Shown here piece after piece: positions 8,526 through 16,470 of a DNA stretch of 64,000 nt. Under the pieces are notes generated by a model. The model did not search any database. It was not told the origin of the DNA and worked only from the letters and a program-made list of their open reading frames with translations. Location: NCBI GenBank assembly GCA_030431975.1, contig JAUIHP010000005.1:62001-126000 (forward strand), in the 5' to 3' direction. A program made the position numbers and the translations under genes. The number at the start of each line of letters is the position of its first letter. Position 1 is the first letter of the stretch. This stretch comes from a bacterium. Its GTDB lineage: Bacteria; Eisenbacteria; RBG-16-71-46; CAIMUX01.

Positions 8526-9212
8526 TCAAGCCGATTCCGACCGGCCTCCACGACGGATCCGCCGGTATTCATCGAAGAGCCGGCGCAGGATCCGCTGGCG
8601 ATCCGGCTCTTTGATCTCTATGAAACGGCAGGCGACGGTGTCGTGATCCCCGTCCCGGCGTACACGCAGGGCCTCCAGTCTGACGAGCAATGAATCCTTC
8701 TGGTCGTCCAACTGCAGATACCCCTTCCGAACCTCTCCCTTCCCGATCGAGCCGGGAGGGACAGAGACGCAACACCCGCCTCCACTCAATTCCACGACAT
8801 TGCCCATGACCTGAAGCTGTGAGTCGTGATGACGGAAAACGATGCGGAGTCGGACCGGCATCCGGAAGAAGGCGCGCTGGGCTGTGTCCTCGCCGTGAAC
8901 TTCGAGCGTGAGATTTGCTTCACCCACGTCGACGACGACCCCGGTCCAGGACGTCGTGCCTCCGTCCATTCGCACGCGCACACCCTGGCCGACCGCGGGC
9001 GGCGTTATCGTTGGCTTATCCGGATCTTGTGGGGAGAAATGCAAGCCGAGGCGGGAGCCGTCCTCTCCGGCACTTGCGGTTTCGATGATGGCCTGGACGC
9101 GGAAGGTCCCGGCCCACTCCACGAAGACGGCGTCATTGAGCGCGACTCCGGAGGGTGCGACTCCGGAGGGCCCGACTCCGGAGGGGCCGTCGGCGTGAAC
9201 GTCGTCGTCCAA
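8526..9212 (-). CDS. PilZ-domain protein (YcgR-like c-di-GMP effector candidate)
   Basis: 228 residues from a TTG start at 9212 with AAGGA about 9 bases upstream, 5 bases after the FlgM-like gene. The N-terminus has a short PSGV repeat. A YcgR-N-like beta domain (30-110) is followed by a PilZ domain with RAFFRMPVRLRI (the RxxxR element) and VELSGGGCCV where the family has D/NxSxxG. The Glu replacing Asp/Asn may weaken cyclic-di-GMP binding. YcgR proteins brake flagellar rotation when bound to cyclic-di-GMP, and the location at the end of a flagellar operon fits. Ligand binding is not certain. Confidence 0.75.
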   Translation of the reverse strand: MDDDVHADGPSGVGPSGVAPSGVALNDAVFVEWAGTFRVQAIIETASAGEDGSRLGLHFSPQDPDKPTITPPAVGQGVRVRMDGGTTSWTGVVVDVGEANLTLEVHGEDTAQRAFFRMPVRLRIVFRHHDSQLQVMGNVVELSGGGCCVSVPPGSIGKGEVRKGYLQLDDQKDSLLVRLEALRVRRDGDHDTVACRFIEIKEPDRQRILRRLFDEYRRIRRGGRSESA

Positions 9213-9217
9213 GGCGA

Positions 9218-9643
9218 CTATCCTTCGTGGCCGCCGCCGCTCTCTTCCGCCGGCAGCGGATGAGGATGACCGCCTTCGGGGTCCTTGCCGCTCAACGAAT
9301 CGATGAGGCCACGCGTGATCCGCTCACCGGTGTAGTAGCCCAACGAAATCCTCATCTTTGCCTCGATCACCTTGTCGAGACGCACACCCGGCTCGTCACC
9401 GAGTTCCTCCCGTAGGGCATCAGCCAGTTCCTGGATTTCCTTGGGAGTCAGGGTCGCGTCGGTATCCGTACCCGCCGCCCCCGCGGCCACGTCTGCGGCT
9501 ACATCTGCGGCTACGTTCGCGTCTGCGGCCAACTCCGCGTCTGCCGCCGGTCCGGCCGGATGATCCTGTCCGTTCCGGCCGCGACGGGCCTCGGCCGCCG
9601 CGCGCAACTCTTCGATGGAAACGATCTTCTTGGGCTCGCTCAT
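9218..9643 (-). CDS. FlgM-like anti-sigma-28 factor candidate
   Basis: 141 residues from the ATG at 9643, which overlaps the upstream stop as ATGA. The N-terminal half is disordered and alanine-rich, with AADVAADVAAG-type repeats. The C-terminal part VRLDKVIEAKMRISLGYYTGERITRGLI, read in two stretches, matches the FlgM core pattern VR.DKV..LR..I..G.Y.v....A..LI. FlgM binds and holds FliA until the hook is complete and is then exported. The protein is longer than typical FlgM (about 100 residues) because of the Ala-rich region. The candidate is supported by a sigma-28-like flagellin promoter upstream; a fliA gene is not in the window. Confidence 0.6.
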   Translation of the reverse strand: MSEPKKIVSIEELRAAAEARRGRNGQDHPAGPAADAELAADANVAADVAADVAAGAAGTDTDATLTPKEIQELADALREELGDEPGVRLDKVIEAKMRISLGYYTGERITRGLIDSLSGKDPEGGHPHPLPAEESGGGHEG

Positions 9644-9942
9644 GCCTGGTCCTCGATCCATCGACTTGTCGACGAACCCTCCGATCGGAAGGCCCGGCTG
9701 CGACGAAGGTTCGTCAAAGCTTCCTGTGCCCGTCGGCGCTCCGCGCCGAGAGCCTGATTCATGCGGACGATTCTTTCCGTCCATTCCCGTACCTGCGCTT
9801 CAGGATAGGAAGTGCCCTTGGCAGGGTCAATGCTACGGACAGTCCGCTGGAATTCCATGAGTTCATCACGAACCGCGTCGAAATCCCCCGCCGTCAGAAG
9901 GGACTCCGCCCGTTCCAAACAGGTTCCCGGGTCACGCTGCAT
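9640..9942 (-). CDS. small helical protein, FliT-like chaperone candidate
   Basis: 100 residues; the ATG at 9942 lies inside the end of the FlaG-like gene (11-base overlap) with GGGGAGG upstream. It is entirely helical: ERAESLLTAGDFDAVRDEL near the start and RIVRMNQALGAERRR later. This follows the FliT layout (a first helix with A..GDWD.L, then an IL.LN..I helix). FliT chaperones the filament cap protein FliD, and this gene lies two genes after fliD. Similarity is low, so it could be another export chaperone. Confidence 0.45.
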   Translation of the reverse strand: MQRDPGTCLERAESLLTAGDFDAVRDELMEFQRTVRSIDPAKGTSYPEAQVREWTERIVRMNQALGAERRRAQEALTNLRRSRAFRSEGSSTSRWIEDQA

Positions 9943-10198
9943 CCTGGAAAGCCTCCCCTAGTTTTTTCATGGACTCGTGAAGTTGGTGAAGTTCCGCCGC
10001 CGAAAGCGTGGCCACCGTGGCGCCGTCGGTCCCGCTCAGGACCTGGACGGCAAGCGATGGGGTCAATCGAAGCGCGGGTGCGCCCGGTTCCCGCGAAAAA
10101 CGCTCGTTCCAGTGCTCGACGAGCTCCTGGAGGTGGGTCCGGGAAAAGTGAAGACCCGGATCACCGGGTGGAGCGTTGGTGTAGCTGCCTCCGTTCAG
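9932..10198 (-). CDS. FlaG-like protein with non-ATG (probably CTG) start
   Basis: An 88-residue frame fills the gap between fliD and the FliT-like gene. It contains no ATG, GTG or TTG before its conserved part, so a standard start search misses it. The likely start is CTG at 10198, 7 bases after GGAGGA. The C-terminal part (LRLTPSLAVQVLSGTDG, then ATVATLSAAELHQL) follows FlaG, whose pattern is VV.VVD..TGEVIR.IP.EE.L.L. FlaG affects filament length and is typically encoded beside fliD. Its stop overlaps the next gene's start by 11 bases, which supports translation. The start codon is inferred. Confidence 0.55.
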   Translation of the reverse strand: MNGGSYTNAPPGDPGLHFSRTHLQELVEHWNERFSREPGAPALRLTPSLAVQVLSGTDGATVATLSAAELHQLHESMKKLGEAFQDAA

Positions 10199-10229
10199 GG
10201 CGATGTCCTCCGCCCCGAATCCGCGGGGC

Positions 10230-11639
10230 TTAGCTGCCGAGGAGACTGCTCGTTCCCAATCGGCTTGAGAGATAGTTCTGTTCGCTGGTCAACGTTCCGA
10301 TCAGGGTCTGCAGCTCGGCCAACCTTTGCAGCAGCGCCTCTTCACGAATGGCCAACGTCTCTTCGAAGGCGGCAATTCTGGAGTCGAACAAATCCTGGCG
10401 CGCTTCCGCGGCCTCGATCTGCTGATCTACGATTCCGCCGACTCGGGAATAGGAATCGAGGAACGTCTCCAGACGGGCTGCGACACCCGTCTCGCCTCCG
10501 ATCAATTCTTCGACCGTTTCCGGCTCTGTCTGAAGGGACGTTCTCAGCACCGATTCGTTGATGCTGAGGCGGCCTTCCCGATCGGCCTCGATGCCCACCG
10601 AGGCCAAGCCTTTGAGGACGCCGTTGACTTCCAGGGGATCGGTCAGGAGCTGCCGAAGACCCGTGCGAAGATTGCGGAAGGTCGAGGCGCCCGCCAGGAT
10701 GCCCCGGTCGTTCCCTTCGTCGTCACTGGGGCGTGTCAGGTTCCGGATCTCGTCGAGCGCGGCATTGTAGGATTCGACGAAAGACTGGACCTCTTCCAGA
10801 ACCTGATCTTCGTCACGCTGCACTTCGAAGGACTCCGGTCCCTCGGAGACGGTGATCAGACTCAGGCTGATTCCGCTGAGCACGTTCTCGATCCGGTTCG
10901 TCGAGGACTTCACTTCAAGGCCGTCAATCTCGATGTGCGCGTCGGCCGCCTGTTGCACGGTTCCCCGAAGGTTGCCGTTCTCGTCGATCCCGCTTCCGAT
11001 CTGCAGTTGGGAGAAGAGAGACCCCTCGAGATCGGTGATCCCGGTGATCTGGCCGGCCTCCCCCGAGCCCTTGGCCTGCACGAGCAGACGGACCTCACCG
11101 CCGCCGACGCGCACGAGCGACGCCGACATCAGTTCGGACTGCGAGGAAACCGCGGAAACGACCTCCGCCAGAATCGCTTCGTTGTCTGCATCGGCCGAGA
11201 CCGAGACTTCGATTTCCTCGATGGTCTCGCCGGCCTGAACTTGAAACTTGTACGTCGCGCCCTCAGGACCCGGCGCCGGATTGAAGCTCGTTTCGTCTCC
11301 CACGATCGCGGCTGAAGCCAACGACTGGCGGCTGGCCAACGAGTGGACCTGAATCGTGTGCAGTCCCGGCGCGGCGGTGTTGCCGGCCGTGGCGCGGTAA
11401 CTCGAGGTCTCTCCGCTAACCTGGAAACGCCGGATGGGCGAAAGTGAGCCGGACTGTGAGAAGTCGCTGGCGATTCTACGGAGCGAGGAAAGCCGGCTTG
11501 CGATCGTCCGCTGCGCACTCAGCTGCGCACCGACGGTCGCCCTTTGGTTTTCGATCTGGACGAGCGGCTGTCGCTCGATCGTCATGAGAGCGTCCGTCAG
11601 GTCGAGCAGAGCCTGTCCGGTTGCGGAGACGACTTCCAT
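10230..11639 (-). CDS. fliD: flagellar filament cap protein FliD
   Basis: 469 residues. The N-terminal heptad-rich segment (LLDLTDALMTIERQPLVQIE) and FliD_N region lead into the central FliD_C domain (EIDGLEVKSSTNRIENVL, ISLSLITVSEG). A C-terminal coiled coil (EETLAIREEALLQRLAELQ) ends with the usual YLSSRLGTSSLLGS-like tail. FliD caps the filament tip and folds exported flagellin. The ATG at 11639 has AAGGAAC upstream. It lies 103 bases after fliS and heads the group that includes the FlaG-, FliT- and FlgM-like genes. Confidence 0.93.
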   Translation of the reverse strand: MEVVSATGQALLDLTDALMTIERQPLVQIENQRATVGAQLSAQRTIASRLSSLRRIASDFSQSGSLSPIRRFQVSGETSSYRATAGNTAAPGLHTIQVHSLASRQSLASAAIVGDETSFNPAPGPEGATYKFQVQAGETIEEIEVSVSADADNEAILAEVVSAVSSQSELMSASLVRVGGGEVRLLVQAKGSGEAGQITGITDLEGSLFSQLQIGSGIDENGNLRGTVQQAADAHIEIDGLEVKSSTNRIENVLSGISLSLITVSEGPESFEVQRDEDQVLEEVQSFVESYNAALDEIRNLTRPSDDEGNDRGILAGASTFRNLRTGLRQLLTDPLEVNGVLKGLASVGIEADREGRLSINESVLRTSLQTEPETVEELIGGETGVAARLETFLDSYSRVGGIVDQQIEAAEARQDLFDSRIAAFEETLAIREEALLQRLAELQTLIGTLTSEQNYLSSRLGTSSLLGS

Positions 11640-11716
11640 GGTTCCTTACGTTCCTTCCTCATGATCGCGGCGTCTTCGAACTGATGTATTGCCGTAGGCT
11701 GTGCCGAAGCTCTCCG

Positions 11717-11732
11717 GCCCCGCTCGCGGGGC
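11717..11732 (-). other. GC-rich hairpin between fliS and fliD
   Basis: GCCCCG-CGAG-CGGGGC forms a perfect 6-bp stem in the 103-base fliS-fliD spacer. No U-run follows, so it is more likely an RNA stability or attenuation element than a full terminator. Confidence 0.4.
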
Positions 11733-11742
11733 ACGCGTTTTC

Positions 11743-12069
11743 TTACGCAGACGACGACGGGGAAGGAGCGGCGAGCGCCCCTTCCCAAGCCGTCAAAAGT
11801 TCCCGGAGATTCCGTTCCACACTGTCCAGGTCACCTTCCCGGGCCTGGTGCAGCATGTACTCGTACATTCGAAGCAGACTCAGGGCGAGATCGCCCTTTT
11901 CGAGATCCAGTCCCCCCATCAACTCTTCCAGAGCCCGAACCACCACTTTACGCCGGCCAGTTTCGCAGGCGTGAATCGCGTGTCGGTACACCTGGGCCAG
12001 AAGACGATCTGTCCCGGCTCCGTCCATTTGCTGTTGCCGGTAGACCTGACGAGGATCACGAGGGTGCAT
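11743..12069 (-). CDS. fliS: flagellin export chaperone FliS
   Basis: 108 residues, the usual FliS length is about 120-130. It shows the family pattern: an early Y with Q-rich helix (QVYRQQQ), DRLLAQVYRHAIHACE, ALEELMGGLDLEKGDLALSL, and LLRMYEYMLHQA before a final helix ending in LLTAWEGAL. FliS binds the flagellin C-terminus and prevents premature polymerisation. A strong ribosome site (GGAGGTAACC) precedes the ATG at 12069. It lies 73 bases downstream of the flagellin gene, as in many flagellar clusters. Confidence 0.9.
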   Translation of the reverse strand: MHPRDPRQVYRQQQMDGAGTDRLLAQVYRHAIHACETGRRKVVVRALEELMGGLDLEKGDLALSLLRMYEYMLHQAREGDLDSVERNLRELLTAWEGALAAPSPSSSA

Positions 12070-12142
12070 CGGTTACCTCCTCAAGCCAACCAGGACCAAG
12101 CCGGTTTCGACCGAATCATCGAATTCCCGTTCGACGGATCGT

Positions 12143-12982
12143 TTATCCGAAGAGCGAGAGAATCGACTGCGAGTTCAAGTTGGCCTGGGCCAACATCGCC
12201 GTCGACGTTTGCTGCAGGATCTGCATCTTGGTCAGATCCAGCTGCTCCTTGGCCAGGTCCGCGTTCCGAATTCGGCTGAAGGCCGCTTCGGTGTTGATCT
12301 GAGCCACGGAGACGTTTCCTTCCTTGATCGTGAAACGATTGATGAGTGACCCCAAGTTCGTCAGGGCGGAACTCACCGTGGAGATCGCGTTGTCGATCTC
12401 GTCCAGATACTGGGTCGAGGTCGTACTGTCGATCGCATCGTCACCCGTCAAGGCGATCAGGTTCGTCATTCCGAGGTCGGTCGGAGTAAACGCTTGCGTC
12501 GTGTACTGAGTACCGCTCCGCTCCGCCGTCTGGAAATTGAACGTTGTGCTCGAGTTGAGGAGGCTCACGCCGTTGAACTCGGTGTCCTGGGCGATGTCCT
12601 CGATCTCGGCGACGAGGTTGACGAGCTGGCGACTGATCGCCTGTCGTTCCTCGGTACCGAGGGTGTCGTTTGCAGCCGTCACGACCTTCTCGCCCATGGA
12701 GACGAGAATGTCGTTGATGCTGAGAAGACCGCCTTCAGCAACGGAGAGCAGGTTCTTGGCCTGACCAATGTTGTCGAAAACGGCTTGGAGAATCCGGTTT
12801 CGCGCGTCCAGCTTGGTCGAGATGGAAAGACCGGCCGGATCGTCTCCCGCCGAATTGATCTTCTTACCCGTACCGAGCCGGAGCTGGTGCGTGGCGACGT
12901 CGTTGTTCACGTCGCGCAGAGTCCCCAAGATGTTCAGCCCCTGAATATTGGAGCGGATTCTAGTTAGATCGCTTACAGCCAT
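12143..12982 (-). CDS. fliC: flagellin (short form)
   Basis: 279 residues. The conserved N-terminal D0/D1 region contains RLGTGKKINSAGDDPAGLSI and EIEDIAQDTEFNGVSLL. The conserved C-terminal D1/D0 region contains SRIRNADLAKEQLDLTKMQI and ends LNSQSILSLFG. The variable outer domain between them is very short (about 60 residues), so the filament surface should be almost only D0/D1. ATG at 12982 with GGAGGTC upstream. A sigma-28-like promoter and a structured 88-base leader lie upstream. This is the only flagellin gene in the window. Confidence 0.96.
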   Translation of the reverse strand: MAVSDLTRIRSNIQGLNILGTLRDVNNDVATHQLRLGTGKKINSAGDDPAGLSISTKLDARNRILQAVFDNIGQAKNLLSVAEGGLLSINDILVSMGEKVVTAANDTLGTEERQAISRQLVNLVAEIEDIAQDTEFNGVSLLNSSTTFNFQTAERSGTQYTTQAFTPTDLGMTNLIALTGDDAIDSTTSTQYLDEIDNAISTVSSALTNLGSLINRFTIKEGNVSVAQINTEAAFSRIRNADLAKEQLDLTKMQILQQTSTAMLAQANLNSQSILSLFG

Positions 12983-13019
12983 CTTCGATGACCTCCGGGA
13001 ATTGGCCGCCTGAGCGACC

Positions 13020-13049
13020 GGGTGTCCATACCCTGTGGCGGGTCCCCCG
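13020..13049 (-). promoter_or_regulatory. candidate CsrA-binding hairpins in the flagellin leader
   Basis: Two small hairpins present GGA in their loops. CGGG-GGA-CCCG lies at 13049-13039, and GGGT-ATGGAC-ACCC at 13033-13020. A third GGA lies in the ribosome site CCCGGAGG. CsrA binds GGA motifs in hairpin loops, and B. subtilis hag has such a pair repressed by CsrA and relieved by FliW. With csrA and fliW directly upstream, the same control is likely here. Confidence 0.6.
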
Positions 13050-13076
13050 ACACGAGTGACGGGTTACCTGGTCTGA

Positions 13077-13103
13077 TTTTCGGAGTCGATACGGACATCT
13101 TTA
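13077..13103 (-). promoter_or_regulatory. sigma-28 (FliA)-like promoter of flagellin
   Basis: The minus strand reads TAAAGATG, an 11-base spacer, then TCCGAAAA. The sigma-28 consensus is TAAAGTTT-N11-GCCGATAA. Spacing is exact, with matches to 6 of 8 bases in each element. The predicted transcription start is near 13070, giving a leader of about 88 bases. Confidence 0.65.
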
Positions 13104-13240
13104 GGGAACGGTCGGGAGTTGGACGGTGTGCGGTCAATTCTTGGGGGCAGAGCTTCACAGCGGGACGGGTGGCGCCTGGTAAGGGCGGAGAGCGCCCTCT
13201 GCGAAAGGCGAACGGGACAGTGAGATCGGTGGAACGAAGG

Positions 13241-13271
13241 CAAAAACAAAAGCGAGGCGGTCACCTCGCTT
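13241..13271 (-). terminator. intrinsic terminator after csrA
   Basis: On the minus strand AAGCGAGG-TGACCG-CCTCGCTT is followed by TTGTTTTTG. The 8-bp GC-rich stem plus U-run is a strong rho-independent terminator. It separates the flgN-flgK-flgL-fliW-csrA unit from flagellin. Confidence 0.85.
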
Positions 13272-13279
13272 CCATAAGC

Positions 13280-13301
13280 TCGACTTATTCAAGTAAGTCG
13301 A
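13280..13301 (-). other. 8-bp hairpin just after the csrA stop
   Basis: TCGACTTA-CTTGAA-TAAGTCGA is a perfect inverted repeat 4 bases past the stop codon, upstream of the terminator. It could protect the 3' end or be a binding site. Confidence 0.5.
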
Positions 13302-13304
13302 AAT

Positions 13305-13559
13305 TTATTCCCCGACTTCGCCTCTTTTCTTACCCTTGTTGAAGATTTGGGCGACTTCTTTCAGGGCACGACTGGATATGCCAGACGCACGCCGGTTCTC
13401 GTCGCGAATTCGTTCATAGATTTCTTCACGGTGGACGGCGACGTTGGGCGGAGCATCGATTCCGAGCTTCACTTGCCCGCCCTTGACATCGAGGATAATG
13501 ATCTTGATCCGATCCCCAATGCGTATGTTTTCGCCCAACTTCCGTGTCAGGATCAGCAT
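13305..13559 (-). CDS. csrA: carbon storage regulator CsrA
   Basis: 84 residues from the ATG at 13559, with GGGGAGG upstream. The sequence begins [16 protein letters not shown] and contains [21 protein letters not shown], which are diagnostic of CsrA. The C-terminal tail (about 25 residues past the core) is longer than in E. coli. CsrA binds GGA hairpins in mRNA leaders and blocks translation. It follows fliW, as in Gram-positives and spirochaetes, and its likely target is the adjacent flagellin leader. Its own ribosome site also contains a GGA. Confidence 0.96.
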   Translation of the reverse strand: MLILTRKLGENIRIGDRIKIIILDVKGGQVKLGIDAPPNVAVHREEIYERIRDENRRASGISSRALKEVAQIFNKGKKRGEVGE

Positions 13560-13614
13560 TGCTTGCCTCCCCGGATGGCGTCGGCCGCCGAGCCAGGTGC
13601 TTGTCCCCCAACGA

Positions 13615-14097
13615 CTACCGGTAGACCTGAGCCCGTAGGCGGGAGCGGTCCGAGGACGTTTCCGCCGCATCCTCCAACTGAATCGGATGCCTGAAGGCGT
13701 AGGAAGGGTTGTAGACCACGACCTGCTTCGCTACACGGTTCCGGGTATTCAATACCACAGGACCCTTCAGATTGGCAGTAATCTTCTCAGGACCGTCCGA
13801 AGGTGTCACCAGCACATAAGTTTCGGTGACATCGCCCTCAGCGATGTCCAGGAGATCCAGATCGGATTCGGCAAGCGGTGCTTTGTACCCCTCGCCGTAG
13901 GCCAGCTTCGGGTCGACGACCGCGAAGCACAAATCCGGATCTTCCTCGCAAACCAACCAACGGAACGGGCCACAGCCCGGGGCGTCGACCAGAACATACT
14001 TCTTCCGGTCTTCGAATCCGAGAATCCCGTCCGGCATGTACACGCTCGCTTCCGCGGAGACCTCGATCTCGCCGAGCGTCTTGGACCGGAGAATCAT
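13615..14097 (-). CDS. fliW: flagellar assembly factor FliW (CsrA antagonist)
   Basis: 160 residues from the ATG at 14097, which has GAGGA at good spacing; a GTG two codons earlier is too close to it. Family features are TLGEIEV near the start, [18 protein letters not shown], and [21 protein letters not shown] near the end. FliW binds CsrA and releases flagellin translation when free flagellin is low. The C-terminal 20 residues are unusual. It sits 14 bases after flgL and before csrA. Confidence 0.93.
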   Translation of the reverse strand: MILRSKTLGEIEVSAEASVYMPDGILGFEDRKKYVLVDAPGCGPFRWLVCEEDPDLCFAVVDPKLAYGEGYKAPLAESDLDLLDIAEGDVTETYVLVTPSDGPEKITANLKGPVVLNTRNRVAKQVVVYNPSYAFRHPIQLEDAAETSSDRSRLRAQVYR

Positions 14098-14111
14098 GAC
14101 CACGTTCCTCG

Positions 14112-15023
14112 CTAGATGTAGTTCAAGAGACTTGCCTGAAGAATCCTCGACCCCGCATTGAGCGCGGCATCGAGGGCCACCTGGTTCTGGTTGAACTCGA
14201 GAAGAGCTCGCGCGACATCCAAGTCTTCGACCTGCGTTCGCGATGCTTCGTTCTCGACCTCATCCGCTTCCAGGCGGATCTTCATGGACTCGGCTCTCGT
14301 CAGAAGGGATCCCACCAACGTGTGAGTTCCCACTACTCGATCTTGCGCATCCTCGAGGCCCTGTGCGGTATCAACGATCCCTTGCTGATCACCCGCGAGC
14401 AGTGCATCTCGAAGATCCAGAAGCGTTTGAAACAGCTCCTGTTCCTCTCCGAATACATCGGAACCCGAAACATGGATGCTGAGAGAAAGATCACGACCAA
14501 CCTGTCTGACAACGTCTCCATCGATGCCGTTGGGGTTGACCGTCACACTTTGTACGAGATCGTCCTCGCCGATCGTCATGGTGTATGCGGATTCGAGCGT
14601 TCGCGTTCCCGAGAAGAGATGAACGTCGGCGAACTGCGCGTTTCCGAGGTCGACCAACTCCTGTAGAACCTGATCGATCTGACGAGCCAACGCATCGCGT
14701 CCGTCCTGACCCTTGGCGTCGTCCGCTCCCTGCACCTGCAGACTCCGCGCCTCGATGACCTTCTCCTGGATGAGAAACATCGTGGAGTCGACCGCGTTGA
14801 GGTGTGAGAGAACGACACCCATGTTCTTCTGATACTGGGCATTCGCACGCAGACGTTCGCGGTACTGCATGGCCGTGTTCGTTCCGACCGGGTCGTCCGA
14901 CGGCTGGCGGATGGCCTTTCCGTCGGCCAAACCACGCTGCAGTTTCAGGACCGTCTGCTGAGACTCGAGAACGGCACGCGCAATCGTGTCATGAAGCGCG
15001 CCGGTGGAGACTCGATACGTCAT
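14112..15023 (-). CDS. flgL: flagellar hook-associated protein FlgL (HAP3)
   Basis: 303 residues, typical for FlgL. Flagellin-like ends: an N-terminal helix with LQRGLADGKAIRQPSDDPVG and a C-terminal helix with VEDLDVARALLEFNQNQVAL and ASLLNYI. The middle contains NAQFADVHLFSGTRT, a FlgL signature. FlgL joins the hook-FlgK junction to the filament. ATG at 15023 has only a weak ribosome site. It follows flgK, separated by a spacer with an 11-bp tandem repeat. Confidence 0.93.
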   Translation of the reverse strand: MTYRVSTGALHDTIARAVLESQQTVLKLQRGLADGKAIRQPSDDPVGTNTAMQYRERLRANAQYQKNMGVVLSHLNAVDSTMFLIQEKVIEARSLQVQGADDAKGQDGRDALARQIDQVLQELVDLGNAQFADVHLFSGTRTLESAYTMTIGEDDLVQSVTVNPNGIDGDVVRQVGRDLSLSIHVSGSDVFGEEQELFQTLLDLRDALLAGDQQGIVDTAQGLEDAQDRVVGTHTLVGSLLTRAESMKIRLEADEVENEASRTQVEDLDVARALLEFNQNQVALDAALNAGSRILQASLLNYI

Positions 15024-15052
15024 TTCGGGTGGGCCTTTCGATGCGGTTCATC

Positions 15053-15085
15053 GGTTCGGACTTGGTTCGGACTTGGTTCGGACTT
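15053..15085. repeat. 11-bp tandem repeat between flgK and flgL
   Basis: Three perfect copies of GGTTCGGACTT, followed by a partial fourth, fill much of the 79-base spacer just upstream of the flgL start. The function is unknown. Confidence 0.8.
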
Positions 15086-15102
15086 GGTTTCGGACTCGTG
15101 GT

Positions 15103-16458
15103 CTAGATAGCGAGGAGCACGTCGATCATCTGTGATGCCGTCGTGAACACCCGGGCCGCCGCTTCGTACGCCTTCTGACTTTCGACGAGGTTCGTCAGCT
15201 CTTCATCCAGACTGACTCCGTTCACGGCCTGCCGTTGGTTCTCGACCGCTTCCAGTGCCACACCTTGCGATGTACTGAATGAATCGGCTTGGCGCGCCAT
15301 GCTGCCGACTCCGTTCACGAGTTGTCGGTAGTAGTCCCCCGGAGTCGCCGTCCCTTGAAGCAGGAATCGGGAGTCACGAAGCTGCGCGATGGCGACAGCA
15401 ATGTCGTTGTCACCCGGATCACCGGAGCTTCCCGCGTTGATGAGGCTCGGATCGTTCTGGACCTCGAGCGTCACCTCCATGTCTTCGGCGGTCGAGCCCC
15501 GAAAGAAGTCGACGCCGGTCGGCCCCGCGCGATGCAGTTGATTGACCTGTTGGACGAGCCCGCCGACCAGAGTGTCGAACTGCGACATGACCTCCGGGAT
15601 GACTTCCTCCCGAGCGTGGACCAGTCCGCCCAACTGTCCGCCGATGTTCGAGGGCGCAGTCCCATCGGAGGCAAAGACGATGCGGACATTGAGTCGGCCG
15701 CTGACGGTGTAGCGGTCGGCACGCAGAGATGTCACCTCGGTGCCGTCGACGACGGTACGGCTCCCCAAACGCACGACGACCGTTCCGTCGGCGCGTTCGA
15801 GGTGCTCCGCTCCCGCCTGGTCCGCAAGACCGTCCAAAAGGAGATCCCGCCGGTCACGAAGATCGGCGTCCGTTCCGCCCGTCGTTTCCGACTGTTGGAT
15901 CATGAGATTGAGTCGAGCGACCTCATCCAGCTGTTCGTTGATTTCGACGACGCGCTGGGCAATGTTGGTGTCGGTCGACTCCAGAAGGTCCCGGAAACGG
16001 GAGCGCTGGTTGGCCAAGCCGTCGGTCAACTCCTCGCCGGCGCGCAGGACGACCGAACGTGTCCCGAAATCTTCCGGCTGGTTTGAAAGCTCGTACCAGG
16101 CGTTGAAGAAGTTGTCGAGAAGCGCGGCGACACCGGTGTCCGAAGGTTCACCGATGACCCCTTCGATCTGGCCCAGAACCTGGGAGCGGGCTTCCCACTC
16201 ACCCGCCAGGGCTTTCTCCTGGCGAAACTGCGCATCGAGAAACGTATCGCGCGCGCGCTGTACGTCTTCGAGTCGAACTCCCGTTCCGACGATGCCCCAC
16301 GGGGTCTTTTCCGGAACGTCCGGAACCAGATTGGGACGTTGACGAGAGTATCCCTCGGTGGCCACGTTCGCGATGTTGTGGCCAGTGATGGTCATGGATG
16401 ACTGATGCGCAAGCAGCGCGCGCCGGGCGATTTCCAGTCCTTGTATGAGTCCGGGCAT
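15103..16458 (-). CDS. flgK: flagellar hook-associated protein FlgK (HAP1)
   Basis: 451 residues. The N-terminus has the rod/hook-family motif MTITGHNIANVATEGYSRQR. The C-terminus carries GVSLDEELTNLVESQKAYEA and ends ASQMIDVLLAI, both characteristic of FlgK. FlgK is the first junction protein on the hook. The protein is shorter than the E. coli homologue (547), lacking part of the variable domain. It lies 12 bases after flgN. Confidence 0.95.
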   Translation of the reverse strand: MPGLIQGLEIARRALLAHQSSMTITGHNIANVATEGYSRQRPNLVPDVPEKTPWGIVGTGVRLEDVQRARDTFLDAQFRQEKALAGEWEARSQVLGQIEGVIGEPSDTGVAALLDNFFNAWYELSNQPEDFGTRSVVLRAGEELTDGLANQRSRFRDLLESTDTNIAQRVVEINEQLDEVARLNLMIQQSETTGGTDADLRDRRDLLLDGLADQAGAEHLERADGTVVVRLGSRTVVDGTEVTSLRADRYTVSGRLNVRIVFASDGTAPSNIGGQLGGLVHAREEVIPEVMSQFDTLVGGLVQQVNQLHRAGPTGVDFFRGSTAEDMEVTLEVQNDPSLINAGSSGDPGDNDIAVAIAQLRDSRFLLQGTATPGDYYRQLVNGVGSMARQADSFSTSQGVALEAVENQRQAVNGVSLDEELTNLVESQKAYEAAARVFTTASQMIDVLLAI

Positions 16459-16470
16459 GATTCGTGACCT

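Larger units (their letters stand above)
12983..13304. other. csrA-fliC intergenic region (322 bases)
   Basis: This non-coding stretch holds, in the direction of transcription, a hairpin at the csrA end (13280-13301), the csrA intrinsic terminator, a sigma-28-like promoter, and the flagellin leader with two GGA-loop hairpins and the ribosome site. I see no gene in it. Confidence 0.7.
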
